A stretch of DNA of 64,000 nt from Saccharomonospora xinjiangensis XJ-54 (GTDB lineage Bacteria > Actinomycetota > Actinomycetes > Mycobacteriales > Pseudonocardiaceae). Both the position numbers and the translations under genes were made by a program. Where the stretch lies: contig NZ_JH636049.1 of assembly GCF_000258175.1 (NCBI RefSeq), positions 4,506,672 to 4,570,671 of the forward strand, written 5' to 3'. The notes under the pieces were generated by a model that saw only the letters and a list, made by a program, of their open reading frames with translations, had not been told where the DNA came from and searched no databases. Shown one piece after another: positions 28,269 to 35,629 of this stretch. Each line of letters opens with the position of its first letter. Position 1 is the stretch's first letter.

Positions 28269-28305
28269 CCATCATGGGGGCAGGTCAACGTTGTCCCCAT
28301 GATGG
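28269..28305. promoter_or_regulatory. Large inverted repeat upstream of DUF4383 gene
   Basis: CCATCATGGGG (28269-28279) and CCCCATGATGG (28295-28305) are perfect 11-base arms around a 15-base spacer, ending 19 bases before the ATG at 28325. It may be an operator or an mRNA hairpin in the leader, close to the ribosome site. Confidence 0.7.
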
Positions 28306-28324
28306 AGTGGGTTGGAGTGAGCCG

Positions 28325-29005
28325 ATGAACGTCAGCGGAGCTCCCGCGAGCAGGAAGGCCAAGGTGCGCGGATTTCGTGCCGAGGGCAAGGTGGTGGCGA
28401 CCCACCGCATCGGGTCGTTGCTCGTCGCGGCTGTCATCGCGATCTTCGGCATCCTCGGCTTCGTCGGTGGCATCCCGTTCTTCTCGACCAGCGGGCAACA
28501 GGTCGTCGATCTGTCGTCCAACGGGTTGTTGTCCGTGGTCTCCCTGGTCACCGCCGCCGTTCTGGTGTTCGCGGCCATCCGCGGCGGCCGGTTCGCCTCC
28601 ACCGTCATGATCGTGATCGGGGTGCTGTTTCTCATCGCCGCGCTGGTCGGCCTCGCCGTGCTCCGCACGGACCTCAACGTCCTGGCCTTCCGCCTGCCGA
28701 ACGTCTTCTTCTCGATCGGTGCGGGTCTCGTCCTGCTCCTGCTCGGCAGCTACGGCCGGATCACGGGGGCGCTTCCCGAGGACAACCCGTACCGGCCGAT
28801 GCGCAGGGTCCCTGAAACCCCTGTCGAGGAATCGGCGCTCGACGACACCGAGCGGCGCGCCGCGCGCCAGCTTGCCGCAGCGGAACGCGCGGTGGCGGAA
28901 GGCGTCGCCTCGCCCGAACAGCGAGCAGGCGTCGCGCGTGCACGCTCCTTCCGCACCCAGCCCGACCGGCTGCGCGCCTGGCTGCGCCGGAGTTCGACGG
29001 CCTAG
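28325..29005 (+). CDS. DUF4383-like membrane protein
   Basis: 226-residue membrane protein with four hydrophobic helices between about residues 30 and 145 (SLLVAAVIAIFGILGFVGGIPFF is the first), resembling DUF4383 proteins of actinobacteria. The C-terminal 75 residues are soluble and charged (TERRAARQLAAAERAVAEGVASPEQRAG). The ATG at 28325 follows GGAGTGAG. No function is established for the family. The inverted repeat just upstream suggests it is regulated. Confidence 0.8.
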   Translation: MNVSGAPASRKAKVRGFRAEGKVVATHRIGSLLVAAVIAIFGILGFVGGIPFFSTSGQQVVDLSSNGLLSVVSLVTAAVLVFAAIRGGRFASTVMIVIGVLFLIAALVGLAVLRTDLNVLAFRLPNVFFSIGAGLVLLLLGSYGRITGALPEDNPYRPMRRVPETPVEESALDDTERRAARQLAAAERAVAEGVASPEQRAGVARARSFRTQPDRLRAWLRRSSTA

Positions 29006-29036
29006 CGACGGGGCACAGATTCCCTGGAGAAGGCCG

Positions 29037-29077
29037 TTGACAAGACGGTCCAACCGGACCAATCTTGACACTGTCAA
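29037..29077 (+). promoter_or_regulatory. Promoter with two dyads before DoxX-like gene
   Basis: TTGACA (29037-29042) could be a -35 box. GGTCC-AACC-GGACC (29047-29060) is a dyad, and TTGACA-C-TGTCAA (29065-29077) is a perfect palindrome 23 bases before the GTG at 29101. The two dyads suggest regulator binding around the promoter; the regulator is not identified. Confidence 0.6.
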
Positions 29078-29100
29078 CTTCGTGTCTCCAAGGAATTCCC

Positions 29101-29583
29101 GTGGCCCCGTTCATCATTCTCGTCCTCGTTATCCTCGCCGTGGTTGCCCTGCGGGCCGTCGGCATCACCCGCATTCCGGCCTGGCCGTTCGCCGTGCAGT
29201 GCGGAGTCGCGGCGATGTTCGTCGCCACCGGCGTCTCGCACTTCGTCGGCATGCGCGACGAGCTGATCGCGATGGTGCCGCCAGCCATCCCCGCCCCCGG
29301 CGTGGTGGTCACGGTGACCGGTGCGCTCGAACTCGCGGGCGCGGTGGGCATCCTGTGGCGCCGGACGGCTCTGTGGGCGGCCGGCGGGCTCACCCTGATG
29401 TTGATCGGCATGTATCCGGCGAACGTCTACGCCGCCAACCAGGGAATCTCACCCTCGTTCGGTGACGCACTGGTGCCGCGCACGCTCATGCAGATCGTCT
29501 TTCTCGCCGCCACGGTGACCGTCCTTGTGCACTACGCGCGCGCCCGTCGCGCCCTCGGTGCGCGCGACAGTGTCGGCGACTGA
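29101..29583 (+). CDS. DoxX-like membrane protein
   Basis: 160-residue protein with four membrane helices, resembling the DoxX family (ALRAVGITRIPAWP, MFVATGVSHFVGMRDEL, GALELAGAVGILW, MLIGMYPANVYAA). DoxX-type proteins are small membrane proteins tied to redox or thiol stress in some hosts. The GTG at 29101 has AAGGA six bases upstream. It follows the DUF4383 gene but has its own promoter region with two dyads. Confidence 0.85.
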   Translation: MAPFIILVLVILAVVALRAVGITRIPAWPFAVQCGVAAMFVATGVSHFVGMRDELIAMVPPAIPAPGVVVTVTGALELAGAVGILWRRTALWAAGGLTLMLIGMYPANVYAANQGISPSFGDALVPRTLMQIVFLAATVTVLVHYARARRALGARDSVGD

Positions 29584-29864
29584 CACTGACACCGTGCGCG
29601 AAGGATCAGCTTCCGCATATCGCCCCGCGAGGACGATCGGACCGGATTCTGGCGGTAGCAGCGTGGCGATGAGGTCCGTGGGTTCGGTCTGGTCGCGGCA
29701 GCTCAGCGAGGTCAGCCGGGCAAGCCTGCCCGGTGCGTCGGGTCTCGAGTACCGATCTTGTCGGTATCCGGTTGGATGCGGTTGCGGTCTTTCTCGTGGG
29801 CCGCGATGAGTTCTGCGGTGTCCGGTGGTCTCAGTGTCGTACCCGTGACCGAGGAGGAGTCCTG

Positions 29865-29942
29865 ATGCGCGACGTTTCCCATCCGATGAGCGTCTCGCCT
29901 GGCGGCTGCACCGTCGGATCGGACGGAGACTGCTCATGTTGA
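29865..29942 (+). CDS. Possible 25-residue Cys-containing peptide
   Basis: A short ORF starting at the ATG 29865 behind one of the strongest ribosome sites in the window (GAGGAGGAG, 29850-29858). It encodes 25 residues beginning MRDVSHPMSVSPGG and ending GSDGDCSC, with three cysteines. Its stop overlaps the start of the metallo-hydrolase gene by 7 bases, so translation would be coupled. It may be a leader peptide that controls the downstream gene, or a real small protein. I do not recognise it; coding status is uncertain. Confidence 0.45.
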   Translation: MRDVSHPMSVSPGGCTVGSDGDCSC

Positions 29943-30769
29943 GGCAGGTCGCGGAGGGTGTGCTGGTCCACGAGAGCGAGTTCGTGCAGAGCAACGCCGT
30001 TGTGGTGCGGGGCCGGTCCGGTGTGTTGCTCATCGACCCCGGGGTGACCGGCTCCGAGATCGACTGCCTGGTGAACGACCTTCGCGAGCTGGGTGAGTCC
30101 GTTGTGGCGGGGTTTTCCACGCATCCGGATTGGGATCACCTGCTCTGGCACACCCGGCTCGGCGAAGCTCCCCGTTACAGCACGGCGCGCTGCGCGGCCA
30201 GCATCGGAGAGGAACTGTCGGACCCGGGCGCGAAGGCCCGCATCGCCGACCACCTGCTCGAAACGGAAATCGCCGGGCAGGTACCGCTGGAATTACTCGG
30301 CCTCGTCACCGGCCTGCCCGCCGAAACCACGTACATTCCTTGGCAGGGTCCTCAAGTCCGGATCATCGAGCATCAAGCGCATGCCCCGGGCCACGCGGGG
30401 CTGTTGATCGAGGAACGCGGGGTTCTCGTCGCGGGCGACATGCTCTCTGATGTCCTGGTTCCGATGCTCGACCTGGATGCTGCGAACCCGATCGAGGACT
30501 ACCTCACCGCGCTGCGGCTGCTGGAGGGCGTGGCGAGCGACGTCGATGTCGTCGTCCCCGGCCACGGTTCCGTCGGCGGAGCCGACCAGGTGCGGGAACG
30601 GATCGATCAGGATCGGGCGTACGTACTCGCGTTGCGCAACGGCCAAGACCCCGCCGACCCTCGGGTCGGCCCATCCGCCAAGCCCGGCTGGGAGTGGGTG
30701 AGCGACGTGCACGAAGGGCAACTCCAGCGCCTCGCCCGAAGAGACGAGCGAGACGGGGCACCCCGCTAG
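29936..30769 (+). CDS. Metallo-beta-lactamase-fold hydrolase
   Basis: 277-residue hydrolase with the MBL fold. The metal motif is STHPDWDHLLWH (HXDXDH form, about residues 61-67), with later ligands in HAPGHAG (about 146-152), GDMLSD and VVPGHGSVGG. It is a cytosolic enzyme with no signal peptide. The ATG at 29936 has GGACGGAG upstream and overlaps the tiny Cys-containing ORF. The substrate is unknown; similar proteins act on thioesters, lactones or glutathione-type conjugates. Confidence 0.88.
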   Translation: MLRQVAEGVLVHESEFVQSNAVVVRGRSGVLLIDPGVTGSEIDCLVNDLRELGESVVAGFSTHPDWDHLLWHTRLGEAPRYSTARCAASIGEELSDPGAKARIADHLLETEIAGQVPLELLGLVTGLPAETTYIPWQGPQVRIIEHQAHAPGHAGLLIEERGVLVAGDMLSDVLVPMLDLDAANPIEDYLTALRLLEGVASDVDVVVPGHGSVGGADQVRERIDQDRAYVLALRNGQDPADPRVGPSAKPGWEWVSDVHEGQLQRLARRDERDGAPR

Positions 30770-30987
30770 CGATCGGTGCACGACACAGCCAGTACGCGCG
30801 GGTCGCCGGTCGAGCTGGGCAGCGGCACGACTCTCCAGGGTGGTCGGGCCGGTCAGCGGGGACATCCTCGCTCCGCCCGCCGCAGGTTACTGACGCTCAC
30901 CACCACAGCACCGCGCTGACCAGCCCGTTGCCCTTTTTCGGGTTTGCCTGGCCTGCCCTCTAGAGGCCATCCGGTCGCCACCCGCAT

Positions 30988-31049
30988 CAGAACGGCCAGT
31001 GGCGATAACCCGAGCCCTCACAGGCTCTCCGACGTCACTGGCCGTTCTG
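30988..31049. repeat. 14-base inverted repeat around a 34-base loop
   Basis: CAGAACGGCCAGTG (30988-31001) and CACTGGCCGTTCTG (31036-31049) match perfectly; inside the loop GAGCC and GGCTC can form a second stem. It lies just beyond the stop of the minus-strand gene remnant, so it may be that gene's old terminator, or the end of a lost mobile element. Confidence 0.75.
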
Positions 31050-31086
31050 CTGTTGCTCAAGCCCCGAGTTTGGCTGGTGCTGCTGG

Positions 31087-31346
31087 TCAGGCGCGCTCAT
31101 CCGGGGTGAAGACCAGCCGGCGGCTGAGTATGGCGTCGTTCTGCTGCGGGGCCTTGCCGACAGGGAGTGGTTCCAGGTCGTACGCCAGATCAGTGGCGCG
31201 TCCTTGGCGGTCAGCCGGATGGTGTCGGCGATCTCCTCCCCGAGCTTCCACAGCAGTTCTGCGCTACCGCCAAACCTCGGTGTCCGATTCTCCTCGCGGG
31301 CCGAAAGGTTCGGCTGGAACGCCCGGTCGGGCAGCGCACGCTGTTG
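31087..31346 (-). pseudogene. Frameshifted C-terminal gene remnant
   Basis: Read leftward from an upstream in-frame stop at 31347-31349, one frame gives LPDRAFQPNLSAREENRTPR and then FGGSAELLWKLGEEIADTIR; at about 31200 the sense passes to another frame, which reads ATDLAYDLEPLPVGKAPQQN and then DAILSRRLVFTPDERA to a TGA at 31087-31089. Both parts have strong coding character and would join smoothly after removal of one or two bases. There is no start codon, so only the C-terminal part of a gene remains. I do not recognise the family. Confidence 0.6.
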
Positions 31347-31411
31347 TCAGGTCGCACGCCCCCACATCCCCTTTGCATGAACCCGCATTCAACGCATCCC
31401 CTTTTCGCGTG

Positions 31412-31484
31412 CGCGAAACGCGTAATAATTAAGCGGAACGCGAAACGCTTAACCCGGATGCCACACAATGGATGTTATGTGGCA
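31412..31484. repeat. Cluster of short repeats in an AT-richer segment
   Basis: CGCGAAACGC occurs twice as a direct repeat (31412-31421, 31439-31448, 27 bases apart). TTAAGCG (31429-31435) pairs with CGCTTAA (31446-31452), and TGCCACA (31459-31465) with TGTGGCA (31478-31484). They surround the ATG at 31472. The density of dyads suggests a former operator/promoter or recombination site. Confidence 0.6.
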
Positions 31485-31756
31485 CATTGATGATCAGGCT
31501 CGCCGAGCTGGTCGAACCCGCTCGCCGTCGCATTGGCGATGTGGGTGCGAGTCCAGACGTTGCAGAGCGGCGGCGACTGCACCCACGGGCTGCTCCTGAG
31601 GGACCACGCCCGAACCCGGCAACAGGCCCGCATCGCCCCCCAACAAACCCGTCTGCACCCATGGTGCGCGACACCACCGCAGTGCTGGTCAGCCTCCACC
31701 ACAGGTCCAACCCAGAACTCTCCGACTACGCCGGATGGCTCGGCCTCACCCACTGA
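31472..31756 (+). CDS. Doubtful short ORF in decayed region
   Basis: 94-codon ORF. The first 35 codons (IRLAELVEPARRRIGDVG) and the last 30 (VRDTTAVLVSLHHRSNPELS) look coding, whereas the Pro-rich middle does not, so this may be two fragments of one older gene brought together. No ribosome site is visible. No family recognised; low confidence that it is translated. Confidence 0.25.
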   Translation: MLCGTLMIRLAELVEPARRRIGDVGASPDVAERRRLHPRAAPEGPRPNPATGPHRPPTNPSAPMVRDTTAVLVSLHHRSNPELSDYAGWLGLTH

Positions 31757-31867
31757 GACGCCGTTTCCCGGCGTGGCAGCCCCGCAAGCGCCGCGACACG
31801 CCGGATGTTCCCCCGCTCCCGTGTGTGGTCCCCAGCTCAATATTGAAACCGTGGCTTGACTGAGGGC

Positions 31868-31910
31868 TGTCCCGTCAGTGCGTGGGCGGGGTCGGATGGT
31901 CTACGGGACA
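31868..31910. terminator. Hairpin after molybdoenzyme operon
   Basis: TGTCCCGT (31868-31875) pairs with ACGGGACA (31903-31910). It lies just past the stop of the leftward DUF2867 gene (31915), fitting a terminator. GGGCTGTCCCGT is also the style of sequence found at ends of some actinobacterial insertion sequences, so an IS-end scar is an alternative. Confidence 0.5.
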
Positions 31911-31914
31911 ACGC

Positions 31915-32532
31915 CTAGTGCGCGACGCGACGTTCGGTCCAGAATCGGTCGAGGTGTCGCAGGAGCGCCGGATAGATGATCGCGTAGCGGAACGGCTTGA
32001 TGAAGGCCATGTACGCCTTGCCCGCGGCGCCGCGCGGCTTGACGTAGACGGTCATGTAGGCCCGATACCGGCCGCCGCCCTGGTGCGCCCAAGCCAGGTG
32101 CTTCACGCCGTACATCGTCCGGTTCGAGATCTCGTCGGCGAACTCGGTGTCGGTGAGATACAGCGGACGGAATGGCTTGTCCGCGACGAGAGGACTCGTT
32201 GCCGTGTTACGGAGTTCCTCGGGCACCCGGCCGAGCAGCGACCGCTCCTCGGTTCCGGGCACGGGCGGCCAATCACCGGCGTCGTCCGCCGATGCCGAGA
32301 TGCGCCCCAGGCCGAATATGCGGCCGAGCAGGTCGCGAATATCCCACAGCAGGCGCACCGGCAGCGGCGCCGACCCGGGAAAGTCGATGGATCGCACGAG
32401 GTCGATGACGGCCTCGAAGTCGTCGGGCCCGCCCTCCATGGGGAGAACCCAGACGTCCTCGACGTCGAAGTCGTGGACGATGTCGTCGATGATCCATCGC
32501 CGGGCTCTCAGCACGTCCTTGGGCGCTCTCAC
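31915..32532 (-). CDS. DUF2867-like protein
   Basis: 205-residue protein resembling DUF2867 (DRSLLGRVP-type segment EERSLLGRVPEELRN, then TEFADEISNRTMYGVKHLAW and YVKPRGAAGKAYMAFIKPFRY at the end). The family is often fused to or encoded beside oxidoreductases; its role is unknown. The GTG at 32530-32532 overlaps the stop of the molybdoenzyme gene by 4 bases, so the two are coupled and likely act together. Confidence 0.82.
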   Translation of the reverse strand: MRAPKDVLRARRWIIDDIVHDFDVEDVWVLPMEGGPDDFEAVIDLVRSIDFPGSAPLPVRLLWDIRDLLGRIFGLGRISASADDAGDWPPVPGTEERSLLGRVPEELRNTATSPLVADKPFRPLYLTDTEFADEISNRTMYGVKHLAWAHQGGGRYRAYMTVYVKPRGAAGKAYMAFIKPFRYAIIYPALLRHLDRFWTERRVAH

Positions 32533-33209
32533 GAGTCCCGCGCTCCTTTCGAGGAGAGATAGCGGATCGGGCGGATGAGGGCGCGATAGAACGGCCGAAC
32601 CAGCCGCCCAGCGATGCGGGCGTGGCGTTCCTCGTGCCAGACGCGCGCCCGCGGATGCCCTTCGATCAGTCGCTCGACGATGCCAGTGCCGAGACGGTGT
32701 ACCGGCAGGGTCGAACACACTTCGATGAGGCAGAGGTGCTTGATGTTCATGTAGCCGTACTGCCCAGGGGAGACCAGACGTACCGGCGCACCGTGGTCGC
32801 CGCCGAGAGGTCGCCCGTTCAACCGGTCAGCCAGGAGGACATCGTCGGTGAGGGCGTCCCGCAACTCGACCACGGATGCGACTTCGTCGAGTCCTTCGAA
32901 CGCGAGGTGAGTGATCGTGGTGTCCGGTTCCAGTACGGGTTGGACGAACAGGCGATAGAAGTCGGCGAAGCGCACTCCTTCCCAGTGCAGGTCGGTTGCG
33001 GTCCAGCCTGCTACGCAGTGGAAGTCGGCGACGATTTCACGCCGGGGCAGCCGGGACAGTTCCTCCAGCCGCACCGGCGGGCGTCTGCGCACCGCACCGC
33101 TCAGGGCGATAACGGGGTCCTCGGGCATGGGAGGTGGCGGCCGGTGCAGATGTGTCCCGAAACGCGGGAATCCGTCGATGCGGCGTTGTCCGGGCGGAAG
33201 TTTCTTCAT
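32529..33209 (-). CDS. Molybdopterin-dependent oxidoreductase, YedY/sulfite-oxidase-like
   Basis: 226-residue protein of the sulfite oxidase/YedY (MsrP) molybdopterin-binding fold. The molybdenum-ligand Cys is in DFHCVAGWT; GDHGAPVRLVSPGQYGYMNIKH is the family's cofactor-binding segment. No Tat signal is present, unlike exported YedY, so it is probably cytosolic. The ATG at 33209 is preferred because GGGGAG lies 7 bases away; a GTG at 33212 is immediately upstream. It is followed by the overlapping DUF2867 gene and diverges from a TetR gene. Substrate unknown. Confidence 0.87.
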   Translation of the reverse strand: MKKLPPGQRRIDGFPRFGTHLHRPPPPMPEDPVIALSGAVRRRPPVRLEELSRLPRREIVADFHCVAGWTATDLHWEGVRFADFYRLFVQPVLEPDTTITHLAFEGLDEVASVVELRDALTDDVLLADRLNGRPLGGDHGAPVRLVSPGQYGYMNIKHLCLIEVCSTLPVHRLGTGIVERLIEGHPRARVWHEERHARIAGRLVRPFYRALIRPIRYLSSKGARDS

Positions 33210-33224
33210 CACAGGCTCCCCAAA

Positions 33225-33261
33225 CCGACTGACGGTCGTTCACCGACCGATGGTCAGTCGG
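33225..33261. promoter_or_regulatory. TetR operator between molybdoenzyme and TetR genes
   Basis: CCGACTGAC (33225-33233) and GTCAGTCGG (33253-33261) form a 9-base dyad, with further symmetric GGTCG/CGACC inside. It covers the divergent promoters and ends just before the TetR start, so it probably controls both directions. Confidence 0.8.
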
Positions 33262-33262
33262 T

Positions 33263-33931
33263 ATGCTTGGGCCGGTGAGTGTCAAGCGGCTTCGGGAACG
33301 GCAAGCGGAGGCCACGCGCGAACTGCTGATCGGGATCGCGCGGGAGCGATTCGTCGAGCAGGGGTACTCAGCGACCGCGATCGACGACATCGTGCGGCGC
33401 GCCGGTATCGCGAAGGGCGCGCTCTATCACCACTTCAGCGGCAAGGACGCGCTGTTCAAGGCGGTCTATGACGTGGTGCTGGGCGAAACCGCCGAATCCG
33501 TGATGACGGCGGCGCTGGCCGAACAGGATCCGTGGGCCGCGGTGCGGGCGGGATTGTCCGCGTTCCTCGACGCCTGCTTGCAGCCGGCGTTCCGGCGGAT
33601 CGTGATCATCGACAGCGTGGGGGTGCAAGCCGCGGACTCCTGGGAAGGCGGTCTCGAAGGCGTCGAGCTGCCGATGCTGCGCATTGTGCTGACCCCGCTG
33701 GTCGAGAGCGCCGCCTTGCCAGGTGTCGAGCTCGACCCTCTGGCACATGTCGCGCTGGGAGGCCTCTACGGCGCGGCGCTGTACATCGCCAGAGCCGCCG
33801 ATCCACAGGCCGCCCGCACCGAGGCCGAAGCCGTACTCGACATCGTCCTTCGCGGCGTGCGAGCCGCCATTACCGGGCGATCGGAAAAGCCTGCCGCCAG
33901 TGAGCCGGCTTCGGAGTGCTCTCGCATGTGA
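33263..33931 (+). CDS. TetR-family repressor
   Basis: About 220-residue repressor with helix-turn-helix SATAIDDIVRRAGIAKGALYHHFSGKDALF at about residues 36-65 and a C-terminal helical domain that includes RRIVIIDSVGV. Start choice is open: ATG 33263 or GTG 33275, both lacking a ribosome site and close to the operator, so the message may be leaderless. It likely represses itself and the divergent molybdoenzyme-DUF2867 operon through the dyad at 33225-33261. Confidence 0.88.
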   Translation: MLGPVSVKRLRERQAEATRELLIGIARERFVEQGYSATAIDDIVRRAGIAKGALYHHFSGKDALFKAVYDVVLGETAESVMTAALAEQDPWAAVRAGLSAFLDACLQPAFRRIVIIDSVGVQAADSWEGGLEGVELPMLRIVLTPLVESAALPGVELDPLAHVALGGLYGAALYIARAADPQAARTEAEAVLDIVLRGVRAAITGRSEKPAASEPASECSRM

Positions 33932-34096
33932 GCCGACGGCCACCTGCTGGGTCCAGGCAACCCTGACCGCTCGGATGCGGAAGTGCCGGCGCGACAGGGA
34001 TGGCCGTCACGCGTCGCAGCGGGTGACGGCCACAGTTCTCGGTGTCCGTTAATCTCCGGCCCGGCAGATCGCACCGCGCATCCTGGGGAATACTCG

Positions 34097-34216
34097 ATGA
34101 CCAAGAACGTCAACCGCCGGGCACTCCTCGCCGGGTTCTTCGCCATGCCCGTCCTCGTCGCCTGCGGCCGCAAGTACCGGAAGCGGCGGGGAAGCGACGG
34201 GAAGAGCTGGCGCTGA
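34097..34216 (+). CDS. Tiny lipoprotein (39 residues)
   Basis: A 39-codon gene with GGGGAA six bases before the ATG. The peptide starts MTKNVNRRALLAGFF, with twin arginines and a hydrophobic stretch, and has the lipobox LVAC at 21-24; after the lipidated Cys only 15 basic residues remain (GRKYRKRR and so on). It would be a minimal lysine/arginine-rich peptide anchored to the outer face of the membrane. A perfect 10-base-arm hairpin follows the stop, supporting a real transcription unit. Function unknown. Confidence 0.6.
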   Translation: MTKNVNRRALLAGFFAMPVLVACGRKYRKRRGSDGKSWR

Positions 34217-34247
34217 GCCGCTTGACCGATCCCTCTCGGGGTTTTCG

Positions 34248-34287
34248 GTGCCTCCGCAAGCGTGGGACACCTCGCTCGCGGAGGCAC
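34248..34287 (+). terminator. Hairpin terminator after tiny lipoprotein
   Basis: GTGCCTCCGC (34248-34257) pairs perfectly with GCGGAGGCAC (34278-34287) around a 20-base loop, 31 bases after the lipoprotein stop. It could also end transcription from the leftward transporter gene on the other side. Confidence 0.65.
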
Positions 34288-34466
34288 GGTGGAAGTTCCT
34301 GATCGGCTTTCGATCTTTTCAGGACGTGCCGGGGCCTCACCGGCGCCTTCACACCTCGTCAGCATCGCGTCCCTGGTCGTTCAAAACGTCCAGCCAGAGA
34401 CGCTACGCCGATTTCGCGTTCCTGCGGTGTCGCGTGTGGACTGTCCTGTCGGGTCCCCTCGGCCTC

Positions 34467-35201
34467 TCAGCGGAGGGCGGGGGCGCAGTCGCAGGCGTCA
34501 CCGCGCCACGCCTCGCGGCCTTCCTTCACCGCCACCGCGGCGATGACGAGGGCTGCCGCCGGGTCGGCCCACGACCAGCCGAGCAGGGAGTTGAGCAGCA
34601 GCCCCACCAGCAGCACTCCGGACAGGTACGTGCACAGCAGTGTCTGTTTGGAGTCGGCGACGGCGCTCGCCGAGCCGAGTTGGCGCCCGGCCCTTCGCTG
34701 CGCGGCGGACAGGAACGGCATCACCACCAGCGAGACCGCGGCGAGGGCGATGCCGACCGTGGAGTGCTCGGCGTCCTCGCCGCCGGTGAGACCGCGCACC
34801 GACTCCACGCTCACATAGGCCGCGAGCGCGAAGAACGACACCGCGATCACCTTCAACGCGACCCGCTCGCGTGCTTCGGGGTCCTTTCCGGCGAACTGCC
34901 ATGCCACGGCCGCCGCCGAGGCGACCTCGATCACCGAGTCGAGCCCGAAGCCGATGAGCGCGGCCGAGGAGGCGAGTGTCCCCGCTGTGATGGCGACGAT
35001 CGCCTCGACGACGTTGTAGGTGATGGTGGCGGCGACCAGGAGGCGAACCCGCCGGGTCAGTCGCGCGCGGCGGCTCGGCGTGAGTCCGGTCGGGGGCCGG
35101 TCGGCGCAGCACGTGTCGGCGCAGCATGCGTCGCCGCAGTCTGGCCGTTCCTGCGGCGTGGTCGTGAGGTCGAGGTCCTCGCGGGTGTCCTTTGTGGTCA
35201 T
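34467..35201 (-). CDS. Cd/Pb-responsive cation transporter with Cys-rich N-terminus
   Basis: 244-residue membrane protein related to cation-diffusion-facilitator transporters, with about five or six helices. Before the first helix is a cysteine cluster CGDACCADTCCAD (about residues 22-34), and the C-terminus has CDCAP; these could capture soft metals. The ATG at 35201 overlaps the cmtR stop by 4 bases. With the upstream CmtR-like sensor it forms a cadmium/lead resistance pair. Exported metal inferred from the regulator, not from the transporter. Confidence 0.85.
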   Translation of the reverse strand: MTTKDTREDLDLTTTPQERPDCGDACCADTCCADRPPTGLTPSRRARLTRRVRLLVAATITYNVVEAIVAITAGTLASSAALIGFGLDSVIEVASAAAVAWQFAGKDPEARERVALKVIAVSFFALAAYVSVESVRGLTGGEDAEHSTVGIALAAVSLVVMPFLSAAQRRAGRQLGSASAVADSKQTLLCTYLSGVLLVGLLLNSLLGWSWADPAAALVIAAVAVKEGREAWRGDACDCAPALR

Positions 35202-35554
35202 CGCGGCGTCTCGGTGTTCACGGTCGCCGCCGGTGTCGTGGGCTGCTCGTCGAGGCACGGCTCGGCGGTGTCCACGGCGAGCACCACCGTGACCAGCTCG
35301 CTCAATGCGTGGGCCAGGTGCACCTCGGCGATCTCGTAGCGGACCTGGCGGCCCTCGTGGGTGGCGATCACGAGCCCGCAACCGCGAAGGCAGGACAGGT
35401 GGTTGGACACGTTGGAGCGGGTCAGACCGAGTTCGGTGGCGAGTTTGCCCGGGTACTGCGCCCCGTCGAGCAGCGAGAGGAGGATGCGGCAGCGGGTGGG
35501 GTCGGCCAGCGCGCGGCCGAGGCGCGCCAGCGCCGACTCCCGCGTCTCATACAT
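35198..35554 (-). CDS. cmtR: Cadmium/lead-sensing repressor CmtR
   Basis: 118-residue ArsR-family repressor very similar to mycobacterial CmtR: ETRESALARLGRALADPTRC then GLTRSNVSNHLSCLRGCGLV. The metal-site cysteines are in ADPTRC, LSCLRGC and the C-terminal EPC segment. ATG at 35554 matches the family N-terminus; the frame is open further upstream through the operator, which argues against an earlier start. It is coupled to the transporter gene by a 4-base overlap. Confidence 0.93.
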   Translation of the reverse strand: MYETRESALARLGRALADPTRCRILLSLLDGAQYPGKLATELGLTRSNVSNHLSCLRGCGLVIATHEGRQVRYEIAEVHLAHALSELVTVVLAVDTAEPCLDEQPTTPAATVNTETPR

Positions 35555-35572
35555 CAGCACGAGGTGGATAGT

Positions 35573-35604
35573 ACAGCCAACGCTGATATAACAGCCAATG
35601 CTGA
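35573..35604. promoter_or_regulatory. Two CmtR operator repeats
   Basis: ACAGCCAACGCTGA (35573-35586) and ACAGCCAATGCTGA (35591-35604) are direct repeats 18 bases apart, each with a CAGC-N4-GCTG dyad. They lie 19-50 bases upstream of the cmtR start and are the likely CmtR binding sites. Confidence 0.75.
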
Positions 35605-35629
35605 ATAGTGCACTTTTCACTGACAGGAG

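Larger units (their letters stand above)
30770..31914. other. Decayed intergenic region with remnants and inverted repeats
   Basis: Over 1.1 kb without an intact gene. It contains a long inverted repeat (30988-31049), a frameshifted minus-strand gene remnant (31087-31346), an AT-richer section with several small dyads (31412-31484), a short doubtful plus-strand ORF (31472-31756) and a final hairpin (31868-31910). The contents suggest an old insertion site or a deleted island; no transposase is recognisable. Confidence 0.6.

Noticed and set aside
29584..29864. Minus-strand fragments opposite the tiny ORF (for example ELIAAHEKDRNRIQPDTD)
   Set aside because: Some coding character but split over frames without a start or recognisable family; too weak to call a pseudogene.
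30944..31432. 162-codon plus-strand ORF in the decayed region
   Set aside because: Opposite a better minus-strand remnant, Ser/Arg-rich composition, no ribosome site or family.
31868..31910. Insertion sequence end
   Set aside because: Only one hairpin is present, no transposase or second terminal repeat; a terminator is simpler.
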